DNA of 64,000 bases, from positions 1 to 64,000 of the forward strand of contig JAJCZA010000005.1 of the NCBI GenBank assembly GCA_029262635.1, in the 5' to 3' direction. A program made the translations under genes and the position numbers. The DNA is from Vampirovibrionales bacterium. GTDB lineage: Bacteria > Cyanobacteriota > Vampirovibrionia > Vampirovibrionales > Vampirovibrionaceae. The notes beneath the pieces were generated by a model. It was not told the origin of the DNA. It saw only the letters and a program-made list of their open reading frames with translations, and made no database searches. Shown piece after piece: positions 16,631 through 25,171 of this stretch (its first letter is position 1; each line of letters begins with the position of its first letter).

Positions 16631-18991
16631 ATGGCTGTAACTGTACCGAATACAATAAATACAGTCGAAACAAAGCTATTATCAGGCATTGCTTCACTTA
16701 AAGGGCTAGGCATTTTTCGTGATTATATAGCAACCCATGATGTGCCAGCATTCCAGAAGTATAACTTAATTTATGGGTTTAATGGCTCCGGTAAAACCAC
16801 ATTATCCCGTATTTTTGCCAGTCTCGAAGCGGGCGTCTTACATCCTGAACTACCACAAGACGGAATGTTTGAACTGAAACTCAATGACGGTACAACCATC
16901 AATACGACTAACAGACTGGATATACTGAAAGGGAGCCTACTGGTATTCAACGTGGATTTTATCGAACAGAATCTCCGCTGGAAGGATGGGACGGCTAATC
17001 CGGTTTTCTACTTAGGAAAAGCTCAAGCAGATCTTGTGAAAAAACTGGAGGAAAAGGAAGGTGATTTAAAAGCTTTGGAGTTAAAGCGAACGGAAGCAGA
17101 TAAAGAGCGTCTTCATAAGGAGGGAGCTTTTACTGACCATAAACGGGATGCAGCTCGTTTAATAGCTGAGCAACTCGGCCTTGGGCGCAGTTACATCGCT
17201 CCCCATCTTGTCGCTGACTATGATCAAGGTACATACGGTGAAACGCATCAGCTTTCAGAAGATGAACGGAAGCAACAAAGAGCGATTATTACACAGGATG
17301 CACCGTTGCCTAAACGAGATCTGCTGAATGCAACGCCGTTTGCGTTGGCTAAACAAGTTTCTGACGTAAGGAAAATACTTGATACAACACTTGGGACACT
17401 AACATTAGAAGATATCCGCGAACATGAAACTATGTTGAAGTGGATCAAGGAAGGTGTTAATTATCATGACCAGCATGATTTGTCATCTTGCTTGTTTTGT
17501 GGCAATGGCTTGACAGAAGACCGAATGCAAGCCCTGAAACAGGCTATTGATGACAAATTCGATAAGCTGACCCAAGATATTGCTACAACAAGAGAAAATG
17601 TCCAAAGCTTGCGTAACCGTCTCACAGCGCTGGAAAAAGCTGTCCCCTCAGTGAATGATATTTCAAAGGAGCTTCAAAGTGGTTTCCTCACTACTGTTGG
17701 CGATTTGAAAACATCTATCACAACAGGCATAGAAATCATTACAACAATGTTAAATCTGATTGAAAAAAAGGCCGAAACCCCCAATGCCTGTGTCGATACC
17801 GAACAATTGCTAACGGACGAGGATGCCGCTAATTGGGATATAGCCGTCATCAAACACTTGTCAGATATTAATACTGTTATCGAGGCACATAACAAGTCTC
17901 ACGATGGTTTTCAGCAGGTTCAAAACGAAGCTCGTACAAAACTAAAAAATCATTTTTTGGCGGATAGTCAAGCCGATTTCTCCCAAAAGAAAACTGATTT
18001 CGCTGATGCTGATGCTGCTCTCGGTATTGTAAAAAAAGAGCATGATGATCTTAAAAAAGAAATAGAACAACTAAAACAGGAAATACGTCAACATGGCCCC
18101 GCAGCAGATCTTCTAAACAAGATGATCCATAACTATTTGGGACATAAGGAATTGGAAATAGGAATCTTGGAGGATGGTTATCAGATTCGTCGTCACGGTA
18201 AGCCTTTAACTGGTTCCCTAAGTGAAGGAGAAAAAACTGCTATCGCTTTGTGTTATTTCCTGTGTAGTCTTGAGGCTGATGGACGAAAATTAAAAAATCT
18301 GACTGTCGTATTGGATGACCCCATTTCAAGTTTAGATAGCAAGGCATTGAACTATGCTTTTAGCCTCATTAAAGTAGCGCTATCACAAGCAGGACAATTA
18401 ATTATATTGACTCATAATCTTCATTTTATGAACGAAATGAAGAAATGGTTGAAAAATAAAACAGAGCACCATTTGATAAAGACAGAAACTGAGCAGATAG
18501 CCAAAGAAAAGGCAACGGCCACACTATTGTTTTTGGATGTAGTACAGAATGGTGGGGCAGAAACACGTTCTTGCGCCATTAAGGTCATGCCAACACTTAT
18601 TCGTGAATACGAATCAGAATACCACTATCTGTTTCATCTTGCCTTGAAATTCTCAGAGTCAACCGATGTTAGTACAGGCTATTTCTACATTATGCCCAAC
18701 GCCTTACGGAAAGTATTGGAAATATTTTTAGCTTTTAAGCTGCCGGGAGGGTCTGGACTTAGCAACAAAGTGGAAAATATAGCCAATGGGAGCAATGGTC
18801 TTGATCCAAACCGCATTCGTGCTTTAGATCGGCTTGTCCAACTTGAGTCTCACGCTGATAACTTAGAAGATTTGGTAACATTTTCTTCCATGACTATTGA
18901 AGAGACAAAAGATTCTGCTGATGCATTATTAGAAGTAATTCAGAAACTTGACCCTGAACACTATAATAGAATGTGTCGTCTGTGTCGCTAA
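16631..18991 (+). CDS. AAA_13-type ATPase, PrrC/RloC-like (candidate anticodon nuclease guard)
   Basis: Walker A YGFNGSGKTT, CLFC (zinc-hook-like CxxC), LSEGEKTAIALCYF signature, VLDDPISSLDS Walker B. A TTG start at 16625 overlapping the Res stop is possible. Confidence 0.8.
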   Translation: MAVTVPNTINTVETKLLSGIASLKGLGIFRDYIATHDVPAFQKYNLIYGFNGSGKTTLSRIFASLEAGVLHPELPQDGMFELKLNDGTTINTTNRLDILKGSLLVFNVDFIEQNLRWKDGTANPVFYLGKAQADLVKKLEEKEGDLKALELKRTEADKERLHKEGAFTDHKRDAARLIAEQLGLGRSYIAPHLVADYDQGTYGETHQLSEDERKQQRAIITQDAPLPKRDLLNATPFALAKQVSDVRKILDTTLGTLTLEDIREHETMLKWIKEGVNYHDQHDLSSCLFCGNGLTEDRMQALKQAIDDKFDKLTQDIATTRENVQSLRNRLTALEKAVPSVNDISKELQSGFLTTVGDLKTSITTGIEIITTMLNLIEKKAETPNACVDTEQLLTDEDAANWDIAVIKHLSDINTVIEAHNKSHDGFQQVQNEARTKLKNHFLADSQADFSQKKTDFADADAALGIVKKEHDDLKKEIEQLKQEIRQHGPAADLLNKMIHNYLGHKELEIGILEDGYQIRRHGKPLTGSLSEGEKTAIALCYFLCSLEADGRKLKNLTVVLDDPISSLDSKALNYAFSLIKVALSQAGQLIILTHNLHFMNEMKKWLKNKTEHHLIKTETEQIAKEKATATLLFLDVVQNGGAETRSCAIKVMPTLIREYESEYHYLFHLALKFSESTDVSTGYFYIMPNALRKVLEIFLAFKLPGGSGLSNKVENIANGSNGLDPNRIRALDRLVQLESHADNLEDLVTFSSMTIEETKDSADALLEVIQKLDPEHYNRMCRLCR

Positions 18992-19293
18992 TTATATCGG
19001 TCATCAATCCCGCTAACATTGAGTTCATAGCTTATTAAAAATAGGGTATCACACCCAGCATGAGCAAGGTGGCTTAGGCCGGATTCGGGGTCTTTGTCCT
19101 CTCCCAACATCCAAGCAAATAGATGGCGAAGGATAGCACCGACCAGCCGAGACCAAGCCATACCTTTGCGCCAGTTGTGGCGTCCGTATTTTTCGGCCCC
19201 AAATGCCATCACCTTGGCAATCTCGATCAGCGCTTCGACCGGCAGCAGTTCCAAGGGAACTTTGCCGGTATCGTACTTGAGTCCTTCACTCAT
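18988..19293 (-). CDS. dATP/dGTP diphosphohydrolase-like (MazG-related, DUF5664-like)
   Basis: MSEGLKYDTGKVPLELLPVEALIEIAKVMAFGAEKYGRHNWRKGMAWSRLVGAILRHLFAW...DPESGLSHLAHAGCDTLFL; start overlaps the upstream stop as ATGA. Confidence 0.8.
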   Translation of the reverse strand: MSEGLKYDTGKVPLELLPVEALIEIAKVMAFGAEKYGRHNWRKGMAWSRLVGAILRHLFAWMLGEDKDPESGLSHLAHAGCDTLFLISYELNVSGIDDRYN

Positions 19294-19700
19294 GGGTACT
19301 GGGTTCCGTCCTCTGGAATATCTAGGAACCGAAGGTCTTTGTAGGCATGGACTTCCTTGTGGCAGTTGCTGCATAGCAGGTGACAACGCATGGCTTCGGC
19401 CAGTACCTTCTCCCAGGCCATATCTGATAACACGGCAGCGTTGAGAGGGATTTGCTTGTCTTCCGGGCTTCGGTGGTGGAAGACCATTACCTGGGGATGG
19501 AAGCTCCCTTGGCAACGTTCACAGAGACCACCCTTGGCGGCAATGAGTTTGGCCCGGAGCAGATGGCGTTTGAAGTTCCGGTCTTCAGTGTGTTTGCGCC
19601 CAGGTTTGGCCGACCCGGTATTCCGCCGTGATGGGGCATCGGAGGGCGAAGTGTTCCCCGGCCCGCTCGAAACATTGGACTGCGATTTTTCCGATTTCAT
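19290..19700 (-). CDS. HNH endonuclease
   Basis: CERCQGSFHPQVMVFHHRSPEDK...HLLCSNCHKEVHA; 5' end overlaps the end of the DNA polymerase gene. Confidence 0.8.
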   Translation of the reverse strand: MKSEKSQSNVSSGPGNTSPSDAPSRRNTGSAKPGRKHTEDRNFKRHLLRAKLIAAKGGLCERCQGSFHPQVMVFHHRSPEDKQIPLNAAVLSDMAWEKVLAEAMRCHLLCSNCHKEVHAYKDLRFLDIPEDGTQYP

Positions 19701-21405
19701 CGGCAAGTTCCTCTTTGATTTGTAACTGAATTTCATCGTGAATATGCGCGACCTGTGCCCAATCCCGGCCCCAGACATAGCCCCGGCTTGTCAATTCCTC
19801 GTACAGGAAGACCGTGGCCTGCTTGACGATTAGAGCGCCCGCTGATTGCAGCAGGGTATTGAGAGCCGAGTGCTGGGAGCGCACATGCAGCAAGCGGCCA
19901 TCCAGGCCCTTGAGGGTGCCCTTGGTTTGGACTTTCCTGGTAATCTCTTCCTTCAGGCGGCGAAGCGACGGGGTCTTCCGTAGAAACTTGGCTTTCAGGC
20001 GCTTTCCAATATCAGCGCCCTTGCTCATAATGGCCCCGATACGGGCATCCCCGGCCCCATACAGGAAGGCATAGATAAAGCGCTTGGCAACGATGTTGCG
20101 AATCCAGTTGTGGTGGGGCAGATCTTTGTTGAAGACTTTGCCCGCCGCAATTAAGCCCAGACTCTTGGCATTTCGCCAGTGAATGTCCCCCTCCACCACT
20201 TCCTTGGCAAAAGCGCCCTTATCATATCGGGCCAGATAATGGCCCAGGCAGCGCAATTCTAGCCCACTGGCATCCACGCCCACCAGCTTGAATCCCGGTG
20301 GTACCGTGAACAGGCTTCGGCAGTCCTCCCCATACGGAACGCCTTTAGCCGGGACTTGGGCCATGTTCGGGTTCTTGTGGGTACAACGGCCTGTCACGGC
20401 CCCGTTGGTAATGACCTCCCCGTGAATCCAGCCGTTTTGTTGTTTCTTGAGCCAAGCCTGTGGGCCTTCGGCCAGTTGGGAGATCCGGTTCTGAACCATC
20501 AGGTATTCGGACAAAAGCCGGGCTTCCGGCCAGTCAAGTGCGTTCAGAACGTCCTCATCAATCTTGGGCTTGCCGTCCTTGGTGTACTCACGGGGCACCC
20601 AATCCCGTTGAACCTGCAACCGGAAGGCAATCTGATCGCGGCTGTTGGGGTTAAAGACCGTGCGTTTGATCTTGTTGGTCAGAACGCCCTTCTTGTAGCC
20701 GTATTTTGAGTTATTCACCTTGGGGACAAAGGGGATATGCTCCTCCCAAGGTGGGAAGCATTCTTGCAGTTCGGCCAGTAGTTCATCCCGCCGTTGGCGA
20801 AGCTTGGCATAGAGGGCTTCCGCCGCCGAGACATCGAAGCAAAAGCCATGTTGTTCTTGCTTAAACAGGATGTGGGCGAAGTCGTGCTCCAGGGCAATGG
20901 CATGTTCGCTGTACCGTTTGGATTGCAGCTTCTGCCAAAGCCGGTAGGTGACCTTCACGTCCTGCTCACAGTAGCGTTGCATCTCCTCCGACCACTGTTC
21001 CCACGGCCCTTGAAAGCGATCTTTAGGACAATCCAGCCGGTGTCCCCACGCTTCCAGGGCATGCTTGCCAATCATCTTGGTGGGAAAATCCGGGCGCTTG
21101 TGGCGATAGGAAAAATCCCGATCCTTGAGGTCGGCGTAGATGAGGCGGCTCATCAGGAGGGTATCCCGAATAGTGCCTTTGGGTTGAAAACTGGGATAAA
21201 GCTTCTGAATCACCGGCAGGTCAAACTTGATGATGTTGTGGCCGACGATGAGATCCGCTTCCTGCAATAGCGAAAGGCCCGCTTCGATTTGAAATGGGCC
21301 GAAACTTTGAACTGCCTGGGTGTCGATGTCCATGAGCACCAGACAGTGGATGGTGGTGTAAGAATCCAGGAAGCCATCCGTCTCCACGTCAAAGATATAG
21401 CGCAT
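19585..21405 (-). CDS. T7-type family A DNA polymerase with 3'-5' exonuclease
   Basis: 606 aa; FDVETDGFLDS, VVFNP-like TVFNPNSRDQI, GVDASGLELRCLGHYLARYD, FIYAFLYGAGDARIG, GLDGRLLHVRSQHSALNTLLQSAGALI, HIHDEIQ, C-terminal WAQTH (cf. T7 gp5 WAICH). Confidence 0.97.
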   Translation of the reverse strand: MRYIFDVETDGFLDSYTTIHCLVLMDIDTQAVQSFGPFQIEAGLSLLQEADLIVGHNIIKFDLPVIQKLYPSFQPKGTIRDTLLMSRLIYADLKDRDFSYRHKRPDFPTKMIGKHALEAWGHRLDCPKDRFQGPWEQWSEEMQRYCEQDVKVTYRLWQKLQSKRYSEHAIALEHDFAHILFKQEQHGFCFDVSAAEALYAKLRQRRDELLAELQECFPPWEEHIPFVPKVNNSKYGYKKGVLTNKIKRTVFNPNSRDQIAFRLQVQRDWVPREYTKDGKPKIDEDVLNALDWPEARLLSEYLMVQNRISQLAEGPQAWLKKQQNGWIHGEVITNGAVTGRCTHKNPNMAQVPAKGVPYGEDCRSLFTVPPGFKLVGVDASGLELRCLGHYLARYDKGAFAKEVVEGDIHWRNAKSLGLIAAGKVFNKDLPHHNWIRNIVAKRFIYAFLYGAGDARIGAIMSKGADIGKRLKAKFLRKTPSLRRLKEEITRKVQTKGTLKGLDGRLLHVRSQHSALNTLLQSAGALIVKQATVFLYEELTSRGYVWGRDWAQVAHIHDEIQLQIKEELADEIGKIAVQCFERAGEHFALRCPITAEYRVGQTWAQTH

Positions 21406-21406
21406 A

Positions 21407-21607
21407 TCAGGCCGATAGCGCCTTCGTCTTCTTTGATCGTTTTCCCAACCCTTGTGCCTTGCAATCCGGGCAATATCGCCAGCGGGGTGGCTCTACGGCG
21501 TTGTAGCGGTCGATATCCAAAAAGGCATGATTGCAGTCTTTGTTTTTGCAAAAATGGATAATGTAAGGACGGCTTTCCGATGCCTTAAAGCCAAAAGACT
21601 TGAGCAT
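21407..21607 (-). CDS. Small zinc-ribbon-like protein
   Basis: 66 aa with CKNKDC and YCPDC pairs; directly upstream of DNA polymerase in the same orientation. Confidence 0.55.
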   Translation of the reverse strand: MLKSFGFKASESRPYIIHFCKNKDCNHAFLDIDRYNAVEPPRWRYCPDCKAQGLGKRSKKTKALSA

Positions 21608-21664
21608 ATCGAGCCTCCTTAGATAATCTATGATTAAAGTGATTTAACTGAAGGTTATTGTCAC

Positions 21665-22546
21665 ATGCGTATTTCACGAAGCTTTGATTATTATGAATTT
21701 GCAGGAATTATTATTCCTGGGACTCTTGCCGTTTTTGGCATCGCTTTTATTTTTAATGTTTTCAATATACGAATAGAAAGCGTGGGAGCTACGACCGTCC
21801 TCATCATGTTGATGATGGCCTATCCGGCAGGTCACTTCTTACAAGAATTAGGTTACTCTGTGGAAGACTGGTTATGGAAGTTTCGTTACAAAAATTGTGA
21901 GCCGGACGAAATATTTAATTCGAGTTATAGAAGCGCGCACAATTATTTTAATGATAATGAAATCGAAGCCGTGAAAAACCATATACATAAAAGACTAAAA
22001 ATTAAAACAGAAAGTCTTAAAAGTCCTATGAGTCGAGACGAATGGAAGAAAATTAAAAGAAGAATAGAAGCAGATATATTCAAAAATAATCCAGGAACAA
22101 AGTTTGACATATTTAATGGAATTAAAGGGTTTTCCAGAGGCTTGCTTGCAAGTCTTAGTCTGCTTTTTGTACTTAATATGCTTGCCTTTCTTGTCCAAAT
22201 AAACGTTTTACATTTTCCATTCTCTGAAAATTTAACCGACATCCTTCCTGATTTATTTACCTTGCTTATATCAGCGAGCATTTTACTCTTTTCGATGCTT
22301 TTATCTAAAGATAGACTTGTCCGCTATAGTGAGAACCTTATACAGCAAACCTTTGCTGAATTCCTTTTATTGCAGTTAGATGCAAATAACATAAAGGTGA
22401 ATTCTGTGCCAGAAAAAGAATCTTTTATAAAAGAAATGGAGCAGAATGAGCATAATTCAGCTGGTAGTACGGGGACTGGTGAGGCTTTGATAGTAATGAT
22501 AATCTGCTGTTTCACAGGCATGCTTCTGTGTCGTGCATTAAGATAA
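21665..22546 (+). CDS. Predicted multi-pass membrane protein, antisense insert in the early arm
   Basis: 293 aa with several hydrophobic segments; AT-rich relative to flanks; opposite strand to neighbouring phage genes. Confidence 0.65.
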   Translation: MRISRSFDYYEFAGIIIPGTLAVFGIAFIFNVFNIRIESVGATTVLIMLMMAYPAGHFLQELGYSVEDWLWKFRYKNCEPDEIFNSSYRSAHNYFNDNEIEAVKNHIHKRLKIKTESLKSPMSRDEWKKIKRRIEADIFKNNPGTKFDIFNGIKGFSRGLLASLSLLFVLNMLAFLVQINVLHFPFSENLTDILPDLFTLLISASILLFSMLLSKDRLVRYSENLIQQTFAEFLLLQLDANNIKVNSVPEKESFIKEMEQNEHNSAGSTGTGEALIVMIICCFTGMLLCRALR

Positions 22547-22661
22547 AAAATGCCCGGCAACGAAAGGGAAGCCGCCGCCGGGTGGAATGGTTAGGAGTAA
22601 CAGAGGGGGTGGTTTTCAGGTTAAAAACGTTGTGGATGCGTTTTCTTTGAGAGGGGTATTA

Positions 22662-22681
22662 ATATCACTGATTAGTGATAT
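22662..22681. promoter_or_regulatory. Palindromic operator candidate upstream of the Phd-like antitoxin
   Basis: ATATCACT-GATT-AGTGATAT perfect 8-bp inverted repeat, 40 bp upstream of ATG 22721. Confidence 0.5.
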
Positions 22682-22720
22682 AATAAGTGGTATAAACACC
22701 CCTTTTTTGGAGGAGTCACC

Positions 22721-22951
22721 ATGAAATTCAGGAAAATCACCGATGCCCATAAGAACTTTGGCCAACTGATCCAGCTTATTGAGGAGCAGGGCGAGGATAT
22801 CATCCTGATCAAGAACGGCAAACCCTGCATCCTGCTGAAAGCCATAAGCGAGGATGATCTGGAAGACTACATCGTGGCCAAACATTTTGGTGTGGACAAA
22901 TTAGCCAGGGAAGCCGTTGGTGATACCGTCAGCCTAGAAGATGTGGAATAG
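22721..22951 (+). CDS. Phd/YefM-type antitoxin, apparently orphan
   Basis: MKFRKITDAHKNFGQLIQLIEEQGEDIILIKNGKPCILLKAISEDDLEDY; followed by a convergent gene, not a toxin. Confidence 0.75.
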   Translation: MKFRKITDAHKNFGQLIQLIEEQGEDIILIKNGKPCILLKAISEDDLEDYIVAKHFGVDKLAREAVGDTVSLEDVE

Positions 22952-23596
22952 TTCTGGCAGCTTACGTTTGACGTCCTCTAGGTAACTATCCATCTTGTGG
23001 AGCGACTTCACCTTGAACTGGTCTTTAAAATTGCATCCCAAGCCGGTTATTTTGCCACTAATAAGATCCGTTGTGCTGTAGAAATTAAACCAGTTTTCCA
23101 CGATGGGCCGGGATTTATCAGGCACTTTCATAAACTGTTTGACTAGGGCTTTTAAGGGTGGTGAGCCTAACGGGGAACCCAGTGTAATTAACGTCTTTTC
23201 ATAAGCGGTGTTTGGAAAGTTTTTGAAGGTTTCATAGGCCACAACGCTTCCCAGGCTAAAGCCCATCACAATGGCCCTGGGGTGTTGCTGCAACACACCT
23301 ACCAGCCGGTTCAGTATCTTCTTTCGGACGCCCGGCACCACAAAGTACATCAGGATGTCGTCCACGTAATCCTGGACGTAGTTGGCCGCAAAGCCCGCCA
23401 CCGGGGTGGCGTAATAAGACGCGGCAACACGGGCTGCAAATACCAGCGCCCGGTTAAACCGGTTATTTTCCATCAGGTCTTCGTAGTTAAATTCAATGAT
23501 AGCGTCTTGAGGCACACCGAGAATTTGATCCGCTTTCAAGTCAGCCGACCAGCCGGGATTGCTGTTGCCAATCCCGTGAATCAAGATTATTTTCAT
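22934..23596 (-). CDS. Alpha/beta hydrolase-fold protein
   Basis: ILIHGIGNSNPGW, nucleophile elbow GFSLGS, LGSPLGSPP. Confidence 0.7.
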   Translation of the reverse strand: MKIILIHGIGNSNPGWSADLKADQILGVPQDAIIEFNYEDLMENNRFNRALVFAARVAASYYATPVAGFAANYVQDYVDDILMYFVVPGVRKKILNRLVGVLQQHPRAIVMGFSLGSVVAYETFKNFPNTAYEKTLITLGSPLGSPPLKALVKQFMKVPDKSRPIVENWFNFYSTTDLISGKITGLGCNFKDQFKVKSLHKMDSYLEDVKRKLPELFHIF

Positions 23597-23608
23597 GTTG
23601 ACCCCCTA

Positions 23609-24283
23609 TCAGTCGTATCTGAGCAAGGCCGTCCACGTTCGGGGGCCGACAATGCCGTCATCTATCAGGTTGTGATGTTGCTGGAAGGACTCCACAGCCC
23701 GCCGGGTCTGGGGGCCGAAGATGCCGTCCACATCGATCTTTGAAAAGCGGTTGAGCTTGGCTTGCAGGGTTTTGACTAATGGGCCTTTGGCTCCTTGGCG
23801 AAGCGCGGAGTAAACTAATGGCCGATACTCTGCCGCCTTTTGAACAGCTTCCGGGGTGTTTTGCAGGCGGTTCCGGTTCCAGTCTGAGACCTCAAAACAG
23901 GGGCAATCCCGGCCTGGGGTAACATCCCGATGGCCCACAACCCGTGCCTGGGGAAACTGGTCTTCCAGTTCATTCACCAGCTTTTCCAGGGACACCCACT
24001 GAGCATTGGTGAAATTGTCCTGGGCGGTCTTGCCGTCTTCTTTTACGCCACCAATCAGGCAGATGCCGACGCTTCGGTCATTCACGCCATAGGCATGGGC
24101 ACCGACTTCCGAGAGTTCCCGGCCATATTCGATGCTGCCGTCCCGGCGGATCACAAAGTGGTAGCCAATACGGAACCAGCCTTTTGTCCGGTGCCAACGG
24201 TCGATTTCCTTGGCCCCGATATCCATTGAAGGCGGTGTGGCCGAACAATGAATTACAATGAAGTCAGTGTGTTTTCGTTGCAT
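23609..24283 (-). CDS. N-acetylmuramoyl-L-alanine amidase (T7 lysozyme gp3.5-like) with C-terminal peptidoglycan-binding domain
   Basis: FIVIHCSATPP...GWFRIGYHFVIRRDG...VGHRDVTPGRDCPCF plus QGAKGPLVKTLQAKLN...DGIFGPQTRRAVESFQQHHNLIDDGIVGPRTW. Confidence 0.93.
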   Translation of the reverse strand: MQRKHTDFIVIHCSATPPSMDIGAKEIDRWHRTKGWFRIGYHFVIRRDGSIEYGRELSEVGAHAYGVNDRSVGICLIGGVKEDGKTAQDNFTNAQWVSLEKLVNELEDQFPQARVVGHRDVTPGRDCPCFEVSDWNRNRLQNTPEAVQKAAEYRPLVYSALRQGAKGPLVKTLQAKLNRFSKIDVDGIFGPQTRRAVESFQQHHNLIDDGIVGPRTWTALLRYD

Positions 24284-24306
24284 GTCAAATTCCTTTTGTG
24301 TTGCCT

Positions 24307-24939
24307 CTAAAAATCTGAATCATCCGGTTCGTCATCTTCGTCCGGGACAACCGTGCTGTCGTACCCATCCTCCAGGCCAAAGCCAAACTGGCTGGCCGTT
24401 GGGCCGGTGTATTCCACCAGATCCACAATTTGAACCGCCTTCAGGCGCAATTTAACGCCAGCCCCTACCAAGTCCGTAAAATAGGGAACGACTTCGGCAC
24501 AGATTTTCATCCGGGTGCCGGTGCCAATCCGCAAGTCATCGGAAACGGCTTGCCCCTTGGCGTCAAAAATGGCCAGCTTGATCCGAAACGGCGGCGCACC
24601 ATTACGGGGCCGGATCTTGGCCTTGGATTTAAAGTTAAATTGCACAAGGCCGGTATCTTCACCGGCTTCATTGGTGACAGTGGAATAAGGCGGGTTGGCG
24701 GGTGTAATCTTGTCCGCTTTCGCCGGATTCTCTGCAATGGCCTTTTCCATCGACTCTTTCAGGGCTTCGTCAATGGTTGCGATCAGCACCTGGGCTTCCG
24801 CCTGGGGTAAGATCAACGTCACCCGGTATTCACCGTCCGGGTCAAAGCGGGTATGGGGCCGAAGCAGAAAGGGATACCGGGCCACACCCACAGGCGTTGT
24901 CACCTGCGGGTGTTTGGGCCGAGGTTGTTTTTCAGACAT
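24307..24939 (-). CDS. T7 gp2.5-like ssDNA-binding protein
   Basis: 210 aa; central OB-like region; acidic C-terminus VVPDEDDEPDDSDF with terminal aromatic as in gp2.5; located between RNA polymerase and amidase genes. Confidence 0.8.
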   Translation of the reverse strand: MSEKQPRPKHPQVTTPVGVARYPFLLRPHTRFDPDGEYRVTLILPQAEAQVLIATIDEALKESMEKAIAENPAKADKITPANPPYSTVTNEAGEDTGLVQFNFKSKAKIRPRNGAPPFRIKLAIFDAKGQAVSDDLRIGTGTRMKICAEVVPYFTDLVGAGVKLRLKAVQIVDLVEYTGPTASQFGFGLEDGYDSTVVPDEDDEPDDSDF

Positions 24940-24945
24940 GGCCGA

Positions 24946-25101
24946 TTACCTGATCCGTAAGTCCCATAAGCAGGGAACGGCTAAAGGCTGAAGCACCAGT
25001 TCAAAGCTGTTGCCGAACATGTCCTGAAGTGGGAGCAAGACAGGTTCCGGTAATTCAAGCCAGTCCTTAATAATGGGTGAATTGAGAAGGGGTGAATTCA
25101 T
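24946..25101 (-). CDS. Small ORF (51 aa) between RNA polymerase and SSB
   Basis: Read directly: MNSPLLNSPIIKDWLELPEPVLLPLQDMFGNSFELVLQPLAVPCLWDLRIR; GGAGG RBS seven nt upstream. Confidence 0.45.
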   Translation of the reverse strand: MNSPLLNSPIIKDWLELPEPVLLPLQDMFGNSFELVLQPLAVPCLWDLRIR

Positions 25102-25171
25102 AATGGGGCCTCCATTCTGGGTTTTGACTTCTGTGAATCAGCTTCTGAGTATTAGTCATAAGCTGATAGTG

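Noticed and set aside
20794-21270. 158-aa ORF antisense to DNA polymerase
   Set aside because: Shadow ORF opposite a conserved gene.
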